DNA of 44,378 bases, taken from RZYY01 sp036794825. Lineage in GTDB: Bacteria > Bacteroidota > Bacteroidia > Bacteroidales > 4484-276. The notes under the pieces were generated by a model. It was not told the origin of the DNA. It worked only from the letters and a program-made list of their open reading frames with translations, and searched no databases. Positions 15,030 to 21,429 of the stretch are shown piece after piece; position 1 is the stretch's first letter, and the number at the start of each line of letters is the position of its first letter. The position numbers were made by a program, and so were the translations under genes. The stretch covers positions 1 to 44,378 of the forward strand of contig DAIRGA010000037.1 of the NCBI GenBank assembly GCA_036794825.1. Direction: 5' to 3'.

Positions 15030-15310
15030 TTTGTAAGATTTTTGATGTTTTCAAAGGTGTTACACGTTACAGTTAATTTATTGATATTTAACGCTTTAAG
15101 TGTAACATGGCTATTTTCATTAATTATCACTATCTCAATGTTACAGTTAAGTTATTGATTATTAATTAATTAAGTGTAACATAAAAAATATTGGAAGAAA
15201 CCTATATTTTTGGATAGCGCACCACTGATTATCAGCGAGTTAAGTGTAACATGGTTTTTAGTGCCTTTCATAATCTATTGATATTTAGTGTTTTAAGTGT
15301 AACATTGGCT
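15030..15310. promoter_or_regulatory. AT-rich iteron region, candidate replication origin of the element
   Basis: These 281 AT-rich bases between the ATPase and DUF5681 genes carry four direct copies of ttaagtgtaacat (15096-15108, 15170-15182, 15240-15252, 15293-15305). An inverted tgttacac lies at 15058-15065. Copies 1 and 2 sit in longer similar 43-nt units that begin gttacagttaa (15066-15108, 15140-15182). Placement beside a RepA-like ATPase and high AT content suggest an iteron origin; control of the DUF5681 promoter is the alternative. The inverted copy overlaps a near-consensus -7 box (CACCTTTG on the minus strand, 15052-15059). Confidence 0.7.
15096..15305 (+). repeat. Four direct copies of a 13-bp iteron
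   Basis: ttaagtgtaacat is repeated exactly at 15096, 15170, 15240 and 15293 (start to start 74, 70 and 53 bases). Copies 1 and 3 extend to ttaagtgtaacatgg. The spacing is too irregular and the unit too short for CRISPR. Confidence 0.9.
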
Positions 15311-16282
15311 TTAGTAGGGTGCCGCATTGCCGTTTACCGGCGTTTCAGCCCATCGCTTTATAGTCATGTGGCTCAACTTTTCTCCTTTGTCGAAATAGAT
15401 TTCCTTCTGAATGTCCCTGAGCGATTTCCCTTCGTTTCGCTTGCTCATAACGTCATCTTTAAGGACGTCCCGCAAATTTTCCTGAAGGTGTTCAGATTCA
15501 TCGCAGAGGCCTAAATATGTCCACCCCAGCCGCCCGCCTCCCGGATTGCTGATACTGATTGCGAAAACGGACGGCAATTCACCATCCCGGTTTTTGACAG
15601 TCTTAATATATCGTATATCGGCTCCCTGTGTGGATTTTCCTATAAATGTCACGTTGTCCGCAAAATTGGCAAGGGCTTTACTCCCGGCCAAATGGTTAAT
15701 GTTTAACGGCGTTCCGGGTGCGATTTTCGGGACGTGTGCCAATACCAGTACGGATATTTTATCACTGATTTGCAATTGCTTCAGGCCTCTGCAGATACTT
15801 AAAGCGGCGTCCGGGTCAACGGTGTTTTTTAGGTGTAATGCTGATACATTGTCAATGACAACGGTTGCGGCTCCCGTGGTGGATAGGTCTGCTTTGACGT
15901 CTTCAAATGAAAAAGCGAAGTCAATCGTTTGCGGATCATACTTAGCGTAAATGAAATTTTCAGGTATATGGGTATTTTCATATCGGCTTTGAAATTGACG
16001 GTCAGAGAGTTCAAAATCATAATATATGATTGGCCTTGTTTGGGCTATCCTGAAGGCTTCAGACGTGGCGAAAAGGCTTTTCCCGGCTCCGGTATCACCG
16101 GCCAATATACCAAATCCGCCAACGTTCCAGATTCCTGAAATAAGCGGCTGTAGTGGTGGCAATTTCGCAGCGTCTTCCATCGTTTGGGCTGCAGTCCGGA
16201 GCAAAGTTTTTCGCTGTGGCTGTGGTGCCATCCGCACGGGTGCGGTGGTGTTTACCGGGTCATCATTCCATATCAAATCCAT
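15311..16282 (-). CDS. RepA/RecA-like P-loop ATPase of the integrated element
   Basis: A 323-aa ATPase of the RecA-like RepA/AAA_25 type found in small replicons and phages, usually as a hexameric replicative helicase or its loader. Walker A is GDTGAGKS at 62-69. Walker B is ATVVIDN with Asp144. Sensor-like segments are VLVLAHVPK and HLAGSKALANFADNVTFI. The C-terminal 60 residues look like a winged or HTH tail (EGKSLRDIQKEIYFDKGEKLSHMTIKRWAE). Its start overlaps the upstream coiled-coil gene by 20 bases. Iterons begin 5 bases beyond its stop codon. It is the probable replication protein of the element. Confidence 0.85.
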   Translation of the reverse strand: MDLIWNDDPVNTTAPVRMAPQPQRKTLLRTAAQTMEDAAKLPPLQPLISGIWNVGGFGILAGDTGAGKSLFATSEAFRIAQTRPIIYYDFELSDRQFQSRYENTHIPENFIYAKYDPQTIDFAFSFEDVKADLSTTGAATVVIDNVSALHLKNTVDPDAALSICRGLKQLQISDKISVLVLAHVPKIAPGTPLNINHLAGSKALANFADNVTFIGKSTQGADIRYIKTVKNRDGELPSVFAISISNPGGGRLGWTYLGLCDESEHLQENLRDVLKDDVMSKRNEGKSLRDIQKEIYFDKGEKLSHMTIKRWAETPVNGNAAPY

Positions 16283-16715
16283 CGGCTTGTAATTTTCTGG
16301 TTAAATCTGAAACGGCCTTTTTGGATAGTTCCACGTTTCGCAGCCATGAAGTCACCACGTCCACGTTAACACCGCTTATTTCGGCATATTCCTGAACAAG
16401 TGCCTGAAGTCGGGCAATTTTGCGATTCAGGTTGTCAATGTCGGTATAAAGCCCGCTTAGTTGTTCCAATTGCTGACCGAGCGCATAAGTGAGCGTTCGC
16501 AGCCCTTTTAATAGTGATTGCCGGATTGATGGATTTTCCCGGGTCAATGCAATACGCTGCATTTCCTGAAGTACCGGCAATAAGTCCGGGCAATTTTCGA
16601 AAATAAGATACTTGTGCTCGGATTCAATAAAAGGTGTATCTTTGCTCCGATTTCGAACGTTTTCCAGATTTGCCGGCAGCCCTTCAAGTAGCCGGCTTTT
16701 TTTTGCCTCCACCAT
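16263..16715 (-). CDS. Coiled-coil protein of the integrated element (150 aa)
   Basis: An unrecognised 150-aa protein, mostly helical. A probable coiled coil spans residues about 75-110 (LGQQLEQLSGLYTDIDNLNR then KIARLQALVQEY). The C-terminal stretch SGVNVDVVTSWLRNVELSKK resembles a short DNA-binding helix pair. It starts 3 bases after the HTH gene and overlaps the ATPase gene, so it belongs to the replication operon. A helicase-loader or primase-accessory role is possible but not shown. Confidence 0.75.
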   Translation of the reverse strand: MVEAKKSRLLEGLPANLENVRNRSKDTPFIESEHKYLIFENCPDLLPVLQEMQRIALTRENPSIRQSLLKGLRTLTYALGQQLEQLSGLYTDIDNLNRKIARLQALVQEYAEISGVNVDVVTSWLRNVELSKKAVSDLTRKLQADGFDME

Positions 16716-16718
16716 CGT

Positions 16719-16892
16719 TTAGGATTGGATTAGTTGGTTAATCTTGTCAGCGCTGTAGTACAATCGCCTCCCCATCGCAATAGGTTCCGGAAGTTTACCC
16801 TCATTTCGCCATCTGATTTCAGTTGGTTTAGTGATATTGAAAAGCCGACAAACTTCAGAGGGCTGCATCAGTTTTTTTTGTGTGTTTTCCAT
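16719..16892 (-). CDS. Excisionase-like HTH protein (57 aa)
   Basis: A 57-aa protein found by reading the minus strand between the integrase and the 150-aa gene. It begins MENTQKKLMQPSEVCRLFNI and continues with TKPTEIRWRNEGKLPEPIA, then GRRLYYSADKINQLIQS. This is the HTH_17/MerR-like pattern of excisionases and AlpA-type regulators: a short helix-turn-helix followed by the wing containing RRLYY. It heads the operon and has its own strong promoter (16930-16962). It probably controls excision, operon expression or both. Confidence 0.85.
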   Translation of the reverse strand: MENTQKKLMQPSEVCRLFNITKPTEIRWRNEGKLPEPIAMGRRLYYSADKINQLIQS

Positions 16893-17136
16893 TTTTAAAA
16901 GTTTATGAATTATTAACTAAATAACGGAGCAAAGATAATGTAAAACAAGGTTACAAACCAAATTATGATATTAACAATTTGCCTTTTTTTTGTTAATAAC
17001 TTTTTAATAGCCTGATTTACATTGTTTTAGCTTGCTTTTCCTTTGTAAAGTTTTCTTTACTAAAAATCATGCCAAAAAAAATGTTTAAATATGTTAAACA
17101 GGCTAAAATTGGCCGTCAATACTGGGTTTGATGCGG
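16893..17136. other. AT-rich regulatory gap between HTH gene and integrase terminator
   Basis: No gene is seen. It contains the promoter of the HTH operon at its left end; the rest is AT-rich sequence with several TTAATA/TTAACA stretches and no clear repeat. Confidence 0.6.
16930..16962 (-). promoter_or_regulatory. Promoter of the element replication operon
   Basis: On the minus strand TTTG (16962-16959) is followed after 21 bases by TATCTTTG (16937-16930), an exact fit to the Bacteroidetes -33/-7 consensus and spacing. The start of transcription would be about 30 bases before the HTH start codon. Confidence 0.75.
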
Positions 17137-17168
17137 CAAAAAAAAAGCCATGCAATTAGCACGGCTTT
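17137..17168 (-). terminator. Rho-independent terminator of the integrase gene
   Basis: On the minus strand a 10-bp stem, aaagccgtgc with gcatggcttt (one G-U pair, 5-base loop, 17144-17168), is followed by a T run. It lies 20 bases beyond the int stop codon and separates int from the HTH operon. Confidence 0.88.
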
Positions 17169-17187
17169 AACAATCACTCGGTACGTC

Positions 17188-18444
17188 TTAGCTGATTTTC
17201 ATCAGTCGCTCAGGCGTGAAAAGCTCCATTTCCCGGCGTTTCTGATCCGGTGTAACTCCGGTATAGTGCGATAGCATTTTATCGGTCTGGTGGCCTGTGA
17301 ATTGCTTCAGGACGGATTGATTAACATTCAATGCCACGGACAAGCTAACGAAAGTCCGTCTCCCACAGTGACAAGTTAACAAGTCGTGCAGTGGCCGGTC
17401 TGATTTGATTAGTTCACCTTTGGAGGTGGTGGCCGTGGTAATGATCCGATCCAGCTTTAAGATTTGGCCTAATTGCTTCAGGTACTTGTTGATGTTTACC
17501 GGATGCATCTGTGGGAGTACCTCCCCGGGTGCCAGGAATGGATCATCTTTATACTTCGATAGGATTGATTCAGAAAAAGGATTCAACGGTATCGTTACAG
17601 CCGAACCGGTCTTTTGTGTGGATAGCTTTATTTCGCCGTCAGCTATATGATGCGATCGAAGTCGCTGCAGGTCTGATACTCTTAACCCGGTGGCGCAAAG
17701 GAACGCAAACAAGTCACGTACACGGTCTAATGTGGCGTTAACGATCTTAGCGTTAAATACCAGTAGAAACTCATCTGGCCTAAGGAAAACAAGCGTTTCC
17801 CGGGTGCGGTGCGATTCTGCCTTATCTTTAACGTGGAACGTGCCAATGTCCCGTATTGCAATACCCTTGTTTCTTTTAGCCCACGTCAGAAACCAATTGA
17901 TTAACTTGATATTCTTTTTGGCCGTGGCGTTGGTGTGGCCTAACTCCATGAAGTAATCAAACACCTTAGAATACCAGTCGAAGCTCACAGCGTTAAACTC
18001 CATCGGTACCCCGGTTGCCTGCATATTAACAAGGTGCGTTCTGGTGGTTTTGAATTTCGCCAATGTCGCCGGTGCCCAGCCGGATGACCTTGATTCCACA
18101 GATACAAACTGATCGAAAATCGAAAAGAAGTCTAATTTCACTTTTCCCCTGAAGCGTTCACGTATGTACTCCGGTGTAACGTGGTCGCCAGAGGCTTTAC
18201 CTTCAACGTAAATCGCAGTAAGTTCCCCGGCAATCTGATCCAGTAGCCGATTGTTTGCGTTGGCGTTCGATGCGGACGGCTTAAAGCGTTGATTCTTAGT
18301 ACTCCATTGTTGTTCTGTAGCCTTTAGGCCGGTTGTAGTGTTAAGTTGCTGACTATCAAAATGGATCCGAGCGACAATATTGCTCGTTTTTTCGTCAGTT
18401 TTCCGCTTCTGTAGATAGAAGTTGATCGAAATGGAAATGTTCAT
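17188..18444 (-). CDS. int: Tyrosine site-specific integrase
   Basis: A 418-aa tyrosine recombinase. Residues 1-100 form the Bacteroidetes arm-binding domain, residues about 105-205 the SAM-like core-binding domain (FDQFVSVESRSSGWAPATL), and the rest the catalytic domain. The catalytic set is complete: Arg255 (GLRVSDL), Lys278 (TQKTGS), His359-x-x-Arg362 (HCGRR), His385 (GHQTD) and Tyr394 (SHYTG). It sits next to attR, as expected for an integrase that uses the ssrA 3' end. A -7-like box (18524-18531) overlaps the right arm-type site, so Int could repress its own gene. Confidence 0.95.
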   Translation of the reverse strand: MNISISINFYLQKRKTDEKTSNIVARIHFDSQQLNTTTGLKATEQQWSTKNQRFKPSASNANANNRLLDQIAGELTAIYVEGKASGDHVTPEYIRERFRGKVKLDFFSIFDQFVSVESRSSGWAPATLAKFKTTRTHLVNMQATGVPMEFNAVSFDWYSKVFDYFMELGHTNATAKKNIKLINWFLTWAKRNKGIAIRDIGTFHVKDKAESHRTRETLVFLRPDEFLLVFNAKIVNATLDRVRDLFAFLCATGLRVSDLQRLRSHHIADGEIKLSTQKTGSAVTIPLNPFSESILSKYKDDPFLAPGEVLPQMHPVNINKYLKQLGQILKLDRIITTATTSKGELIKSDRPLHDLLTCHCGRRTFVSLSVALNVNQSVLKQFTGHQTDKMLSHYTGVTPDQKRREMELFTPERLMKIS

Positions 18445-18505
18445 AATCGTTTGAATTTAAGTTAATTACAGCGTTTTTGTGTACGATTTTCAAATTGTGG
18501 CTTCC

Positions 18506-18528
18506 AGTACACACCACAGTACACAAAA
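18506..18528. repeat. Right arm-type integrase site candidate
   Basis: An exact 23-bp copy of 13431-13453 in the same orientation. It lies 61 bases upstream of the int start codon and 121 bases from attR. Confidence 0.65.
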
Positions 18529-18531
18529 GTA
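18524..18531 (-). promoter_or_regulatory. -7 promoter element of int
   Basis: Read on the minus strand this is TACTTTTG, a TAnnTTTG match. It overlaps the arm-type site and lies 80 bases before the int ATG. No clear -33 box is seen. Confidence 0.4.
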
Positions 18532-18578
18532 GCTTTATTTAGCTTTACTTCGATTAATTTAACTTTTCTTATGAACAT

Positions 18579-18604
18579 AAAAAAACCCGCTCGTGGCGGG
18601 CTTT
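18579..18604 (-). terminator. Terminator downstream of ssrA, supplied by the element
   Basis: The stem gcccgc/gcgggt around a 5-base loop is followed by seven T on the minus strand (18579-18585 as A). It lies 48 bases beyond the tmRNA 3' end, inside the element. It could also act on the plus strand with a weaker T run. Confidence 0.8.
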
Positions 18605-18648
18605 TCGTTTAGTTTGATTTAGTTTGCTTTTCCTTACTTTTTGTTAAA

Positions 18649-18672
18649 TTGTGGAGATGCCGGGAATCGAAC
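18649..18672. repeat. attR (right attachment site, in ssrA 3' end)
   Basis: A 24-bp repeat identical to attL. It covers the acceptor stem 3' strand and part of the T-arm of tmRNA plus three flanking bases, so integration leaves ssrA intact. Confidence 0.9.
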
Positions 18673-19048
18673 CCGGGTCCAAACAAGCAGCACTAACGCT
18701 TTCTACATGCTTAGTTCTTTGTTGGTTTTCGATCAGCAACCGGCAAAGAACAGCCTATTACTGACTTAGCTTCTTTATTTCATCAGCCTCCCGAAGCCTG
18801 AGGCCAACTATCCCTGTATTGCTTCACCCCGGAATCAGGCAGGAACAAGGCGGATCCGCCTGCGGGATGTCTCGTCCCGTCACCTTGTGACAGGATTAAG
18901 CAGTAATCTACTAAACTTCGATTATGCTGCGAGAGCATAGTTGTAATTGTTGCCAGTTATGGCTTGAGCAAAGTTGTTGCGGGCGGCATGCTCATTGCCC
19001 GACATGCTTACAGTTAACACTCCCTTGCTGTCAAATCCAGTCATCCCC
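18652..19048 (-). ncRNA. ssrA: Transfer-messenger RNA (tmRNA)
   Basis: The 5' end (GGGGATGACTGGATTTGACA at 19048 downward) pairs with the 3' acceptor strand CATCTCC (18653-18659). The T-arm has GGGTTCGATTCCC. The tag reading frame at 18922-18954 encodes GNNYNYALAA and a TAA stop, matching the (N)YALAA endings of Bacteroidetes tags. The length of about 397 nt is normal. CCA is not encoded after the discriminator A. tmRNA rescues stalled ribosomes and tags the product for ClpXP, whose genes lie 2-4 kb away. The 3' end hosts the integrated element. Confidence 0.96.
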
Positions 19049-19088
19049 ATGATGTGAATGAACGCTTTTACTTTTTGTAACAACGCTG

Positions 19089-19096
19089 CAAAGGTA
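19089..19096 (-). promoter_or_regulatory. -7 promoter element of ssrA
   Basis: Minus-strand TACCTTTG is an exact TAnnTTTG match, about 41 bases before the mature tmRNA 5' end. This allows a short 5' leader that RNase P would remove. Confidence 0.5.
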
Positions 19097-19118
19097 CGTT
19101 TGTTTGGTCAATTAATAC

Positions 19119-19126
19119 TAATTTTG
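19119..19126 (+). promoter_or_regulatory. -7 promoter element of tig
   Basis: taattttg matches TAnnTTTG and lies 28 bases before the trigger factor ATG, supporting the start at 19154 over the longer open frame. Confidence 0.5.
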
Positions 19127-19153
19127 CAGCCAATTTTCAAAAATCACTATTTA

Positions 19154-20632
19154 ATGAACATCATAAAAGAGCAAACAGGAGATTTAACAGCAACGCTGAA
19201 AGTAGAAATTACTGAATCGGATTACAAAGCATCCTACCAGGACGAGTTGAAAAAATATGCACGCCAGGCCAGCATCCCCGGCTTCAGACCAGGTAAAGTG
19301 CCGGTAGGAATGATCGAGAGAAAATATGGTACCGGCATTATGCTCGAAACCATCAACAAGCTAATGAACGATGAACTCAATAAATATATTCAGGACGAAA
19401 AACTGAATATCCTTGGCGATCCTGTGCCCAACAGTGAAAAAGGCAAAATTGACTTCGAAATGCAGAAGGACTTCGAGTTCTATTTCGATATCTGCCAGAT
19501 GCCTGAGATTAACATTGATCTCGACAAAAACCTCGAACTCGACTACTACGTCTTCAAGGCTACAGATGAGCAGATTGACAAAGCAGTAGAATTCCAGCGC
19601 ATGCAACAGGGTAATGATGTTGAAATAGAAGAGGTTATAAAAGATGCCGAAGTGGAGTTTGATCTCCGGCGTTTAGATGCTGACGGAGCGGCGGCCGATG
19701 AAGGAGATTTTTTCCCTTGCAAAATTAAGCTGGATGATAAAGCTACGGAATATGCTGTTAATCAATTGTTAGGAAAAAAAGCCAACGACATTCTTGTGAT
19801 TGATCCGGTTGAATTGTTTGGCTCAGCAGAGGCAGCTGCCAAAGAGATGTCGGTGGATAAAAGTGAATTGGCCGACAAAAAGGGCATTTACCAGATGAAA
19901 ATTACATTCGTTCAGCGCAGAGAGCCTGCTGAACTCAATCAGGAGTTTTATGATATCGCATTTCCTGAAAAAGGCATCACCAGTCTTGACGAAGCAAGGG
20001 AAGAGATTGGCAAACAGTTTTCTGCGGTTTTCCAACATGATGGTGATGATTTTTTGGTTGAAGAATTTTTTACCTGGCTGCACAGCAACGTTAAGGTAGA
20101 TTTGCCGGATGAGTTCCTTAAAAAATGGCTCTATTTTGTCAACGAAGGAAAATTCACCGAATCAGAAATTGAGAAGGAGTTGAGTCATGTTAAAGCTTCA
20201 CTGACAAGGGATCTTGTTGATAACCGCCTGAAAACCCTCTACCCTGAAATTGTGATTACTACTTCATTAATTAAGGATGAAATCAAGGGAAGCGTCAGAA
20301 AGTACTTTACCATGAGCGATGAACCAGGTGATGAGGAGACCGAGAAGAGTGTTGAAAAATTTGCTTCCGATTGGATGAAAGACAGTAAAAACGAAGAAAA
20401 TATCAAGCAGCGGAAGGATCTTCTTTACAAAACCCGGGTTGTTGAACTGGTGAAGGAAAAGGCTACTTTAAACCGTAAAGAAGTTACCCAGGAAGAATTT
20501 TACAGCATCCTGGCCGACAAGTATAAGGCGATGAAAGATAACCATCACCACGATCACGACCATGACCACGACCATGACCACGACCATGACCATGATCATG
20601 ACCATGATCATGACCACGATCATAAACATTAA
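19154..20632 (+). CDS. tig: Trigger factor with histidine/aspartate-rich C-terminal tail
   Basis: A 492-aa ribosome-associated chaperone. The N-terminal ribosome-binding domain carries the signature GFRPGKVPVGMIERKYG (GFRxGKxP). A divergent middle PPIase region and a helical C-terminal domain follow. The last 29 codons (20543-20629) encode a tail of 16 His and 12 Asp in alternation, ending in Lys-His; such tails can bind Ni, Zn or Co. The open frame reaches 19058, but the ATG at 19154 follows a -7 box and matches the family N-terminus (MNIIKEQTGDLTATLKVEI). It is divergent from ssrA and upstream of clpP and clpX, a common chaperone-protease order. Confidence 0.93.
   Translation: MNIIKEQTGDLTATLKVEITESDYKASYQDELKKYARQASIPGFRPGKVPVGMIERKYGTGIMLETINKLMNDELNKYIQDEKLNILGDPVPNSEKGKIDFEMQKDFEFYFDICQMPEINIDLDKNLELDYYVFKATDEQIDKAVEFQRMQQGNDVEIEEVIKDAEVEFDLRRLDADGAAADEGDFFPCKIKLDDKATEYAVNQLLGKKANDILVIDPVELFGSAEAAAKEMSVDKSELADKKGIYQMKITFVQRREPAELNQEFYDIAFPEKGITSLDEAREEIGKQFSAVFQHDGDDFLVEEFFTWLHSNVKVDLPDEFLKKWLYFVNEGKFTESEIEKELSHVKASLTRDLVDNRLKTLYPEIVITTSLIKDEIKGSVRKYFTMSDEPGDEETEKSVEKFASDWMKDSKNEENIKQRKDLLYKTRVVELVKEKATLNRKEVTQEEFYSILADKYKAMKDNHHHDHDHDHDHDHDHDHDHDHDHDHDHKH
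20543..20629 (+). repeat. Tandem codon repeat encoding the His/Asp tail
   Basis: Near-perfect repeats of the 12-mer catgaccacgac and of its variant with gatcat encode the alternating His-Asp tail of trigger factor. Synonymous changes (cat/cac, gat/gac) break exact repetition. Confidence 0.85.
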
Positions 20633-20646
20633 TATTGTCAGGAAAC

Positions 20647-20691
20647 TTCACCGGCAAGGCAGCACATTTACGGCCTGTCAGGGCCGGTGAA
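20647..20691. repeat. Stem-loop between tig and clpP
   Basis: ttcaccggc (20647-20655) pairs with gccggtgaa (20683-20691) around a 27-base loop that has smaller internal pairing. The downstream sequence is A-rich, not a T run, so it is not a standard terminator on the plus strand. Confidence 0.45.
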
Positions 20692-20737
20692 CAATAATAA
20701 AAACCCATCGTTTAATTGAAAATAATAACCCAAAGCT

Positions 20738-21418
20738 ATGTTTCCACAAAACGAATTTTCCAAATACGCAACAAAACACCGCGGCATCAGCAGCCTGACC
20801 ATGCACAGGTACAATTCGCTGGTAAGCGGTTACATATCCCCGACAATCATTGAGGAGCGTCAGCTCAACGTAGCCCAGATGGATGTCTTCTCCCGTCTGA
20901 TGATGGACAGGATCATCTTTCTTGGCGTTCCCATTTACGATGATGTAGCCAATATCATACAGGCGCAGCTGCTTTTCCTCGAGTCGGTGGACTCATCCAA
21001 AGACATTCAGATTTACCTCAATACTCCCGGCGGTTCGGTTTATGCCGGTCTGGGAATCTACGACACCATGCAGTACATTGGTTCCGATGTAGCCACCATC
21101 TGCACTGGAATGGCAGCTTCGATGGGGGCCGTTCTGTTGTGTGCCGGGAAAGAGGGAAAACGCACTGCTTTGCAGCATTCACGCATCCTTATCCATCAAC
21201 CAATGGGTGGCGCTGAAGGCCAGGCTTCCGACATCGAAATTACCGCTAGGGAGATACAGAAACTCAAAAAAGAGTTGTACGAAATCATTGCAAAGCACTC
21301 CAAAAAGGATTACGATACCATTTGGAAAGATGCCGACCGCGATTTCTGGATGACTTCAGAGGAGGCCAAAGAATACGGAATGATTGACGAGGTGCTCCAG
21401 TCGGGCAGAAAACCATAA
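20738..21418 (+). CDS. clpP: ATP-dependent Clp protease, proteolytic subunit
   Basis: A 226-aa ClpP serine peptidase. The catalytic triad is visible: Ser128 in GMAASMGAV, His153 in RILIHQP and Asp202 in ADRDFWM. It forms the 14-mer chamber that degrades unfolded and ssrA-tagged proteins delivered by ClpX, encoded 11 bases downstream. The first 20-30 residues are a propeptide-like extension; a shorter start at the Met in TMHRYN is possible. Confidence 0.97.
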   Translation: MFPQNEFSKYATKHRGISSLTMHRYNSLVSGYISPTIIEERQLNVAQMDVFSRLMMDRIIFLGVPIYDDVANIIQAQLLFLESVDSSKDIQIYLNTPGGSVYAGLGIYDTMQYIGSDVATICTGMAASMGAVLLCAGKEGKRTALQHSRILIHQPMGGAEGQASDIEITAREIQKLKKELYEIIAKHSKKDYDTIWKDADRDFWMTSEEAKEYGMIDEVLQSGRKP

Positions 21419-21429
21419 TAATCAGCAAT

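Larger units (their letters stand above)
13377..18672. mobile_element. 5.27-kb element integrated into the 3' end of ssrA
   Basis: A perfect 24-bp direct repeat flanks this block: 13377-13400 and 18649-18672. The right copy is the 3' end (acceptor and T-arm) of the tmRNA gene, which stays intact; the left copy is an orphan fragment. Eight minus-strand genes lie between, led by a tyrosine integrase next to attR, then an excisionase-like HTH protein, a RepA/RecA-like ATPase, an iteron region and DUF5681. Insertion into tmRNA 3' ends is a known habit of tyrosine-integrase elements. No relaxase, transfer, capsid or lysis gene is seen. This fits a phage satellite or another very small integrative element, but the class is inference. 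Confidence 0.9.

Noticed and set aside
15058..15305. Repeats as a CRISPR array
   Set aside because: The shared unit is only 13 bp, spacings are 74, 70 and 53 bases, and no cas genes are present. An iteron cluster fits better.
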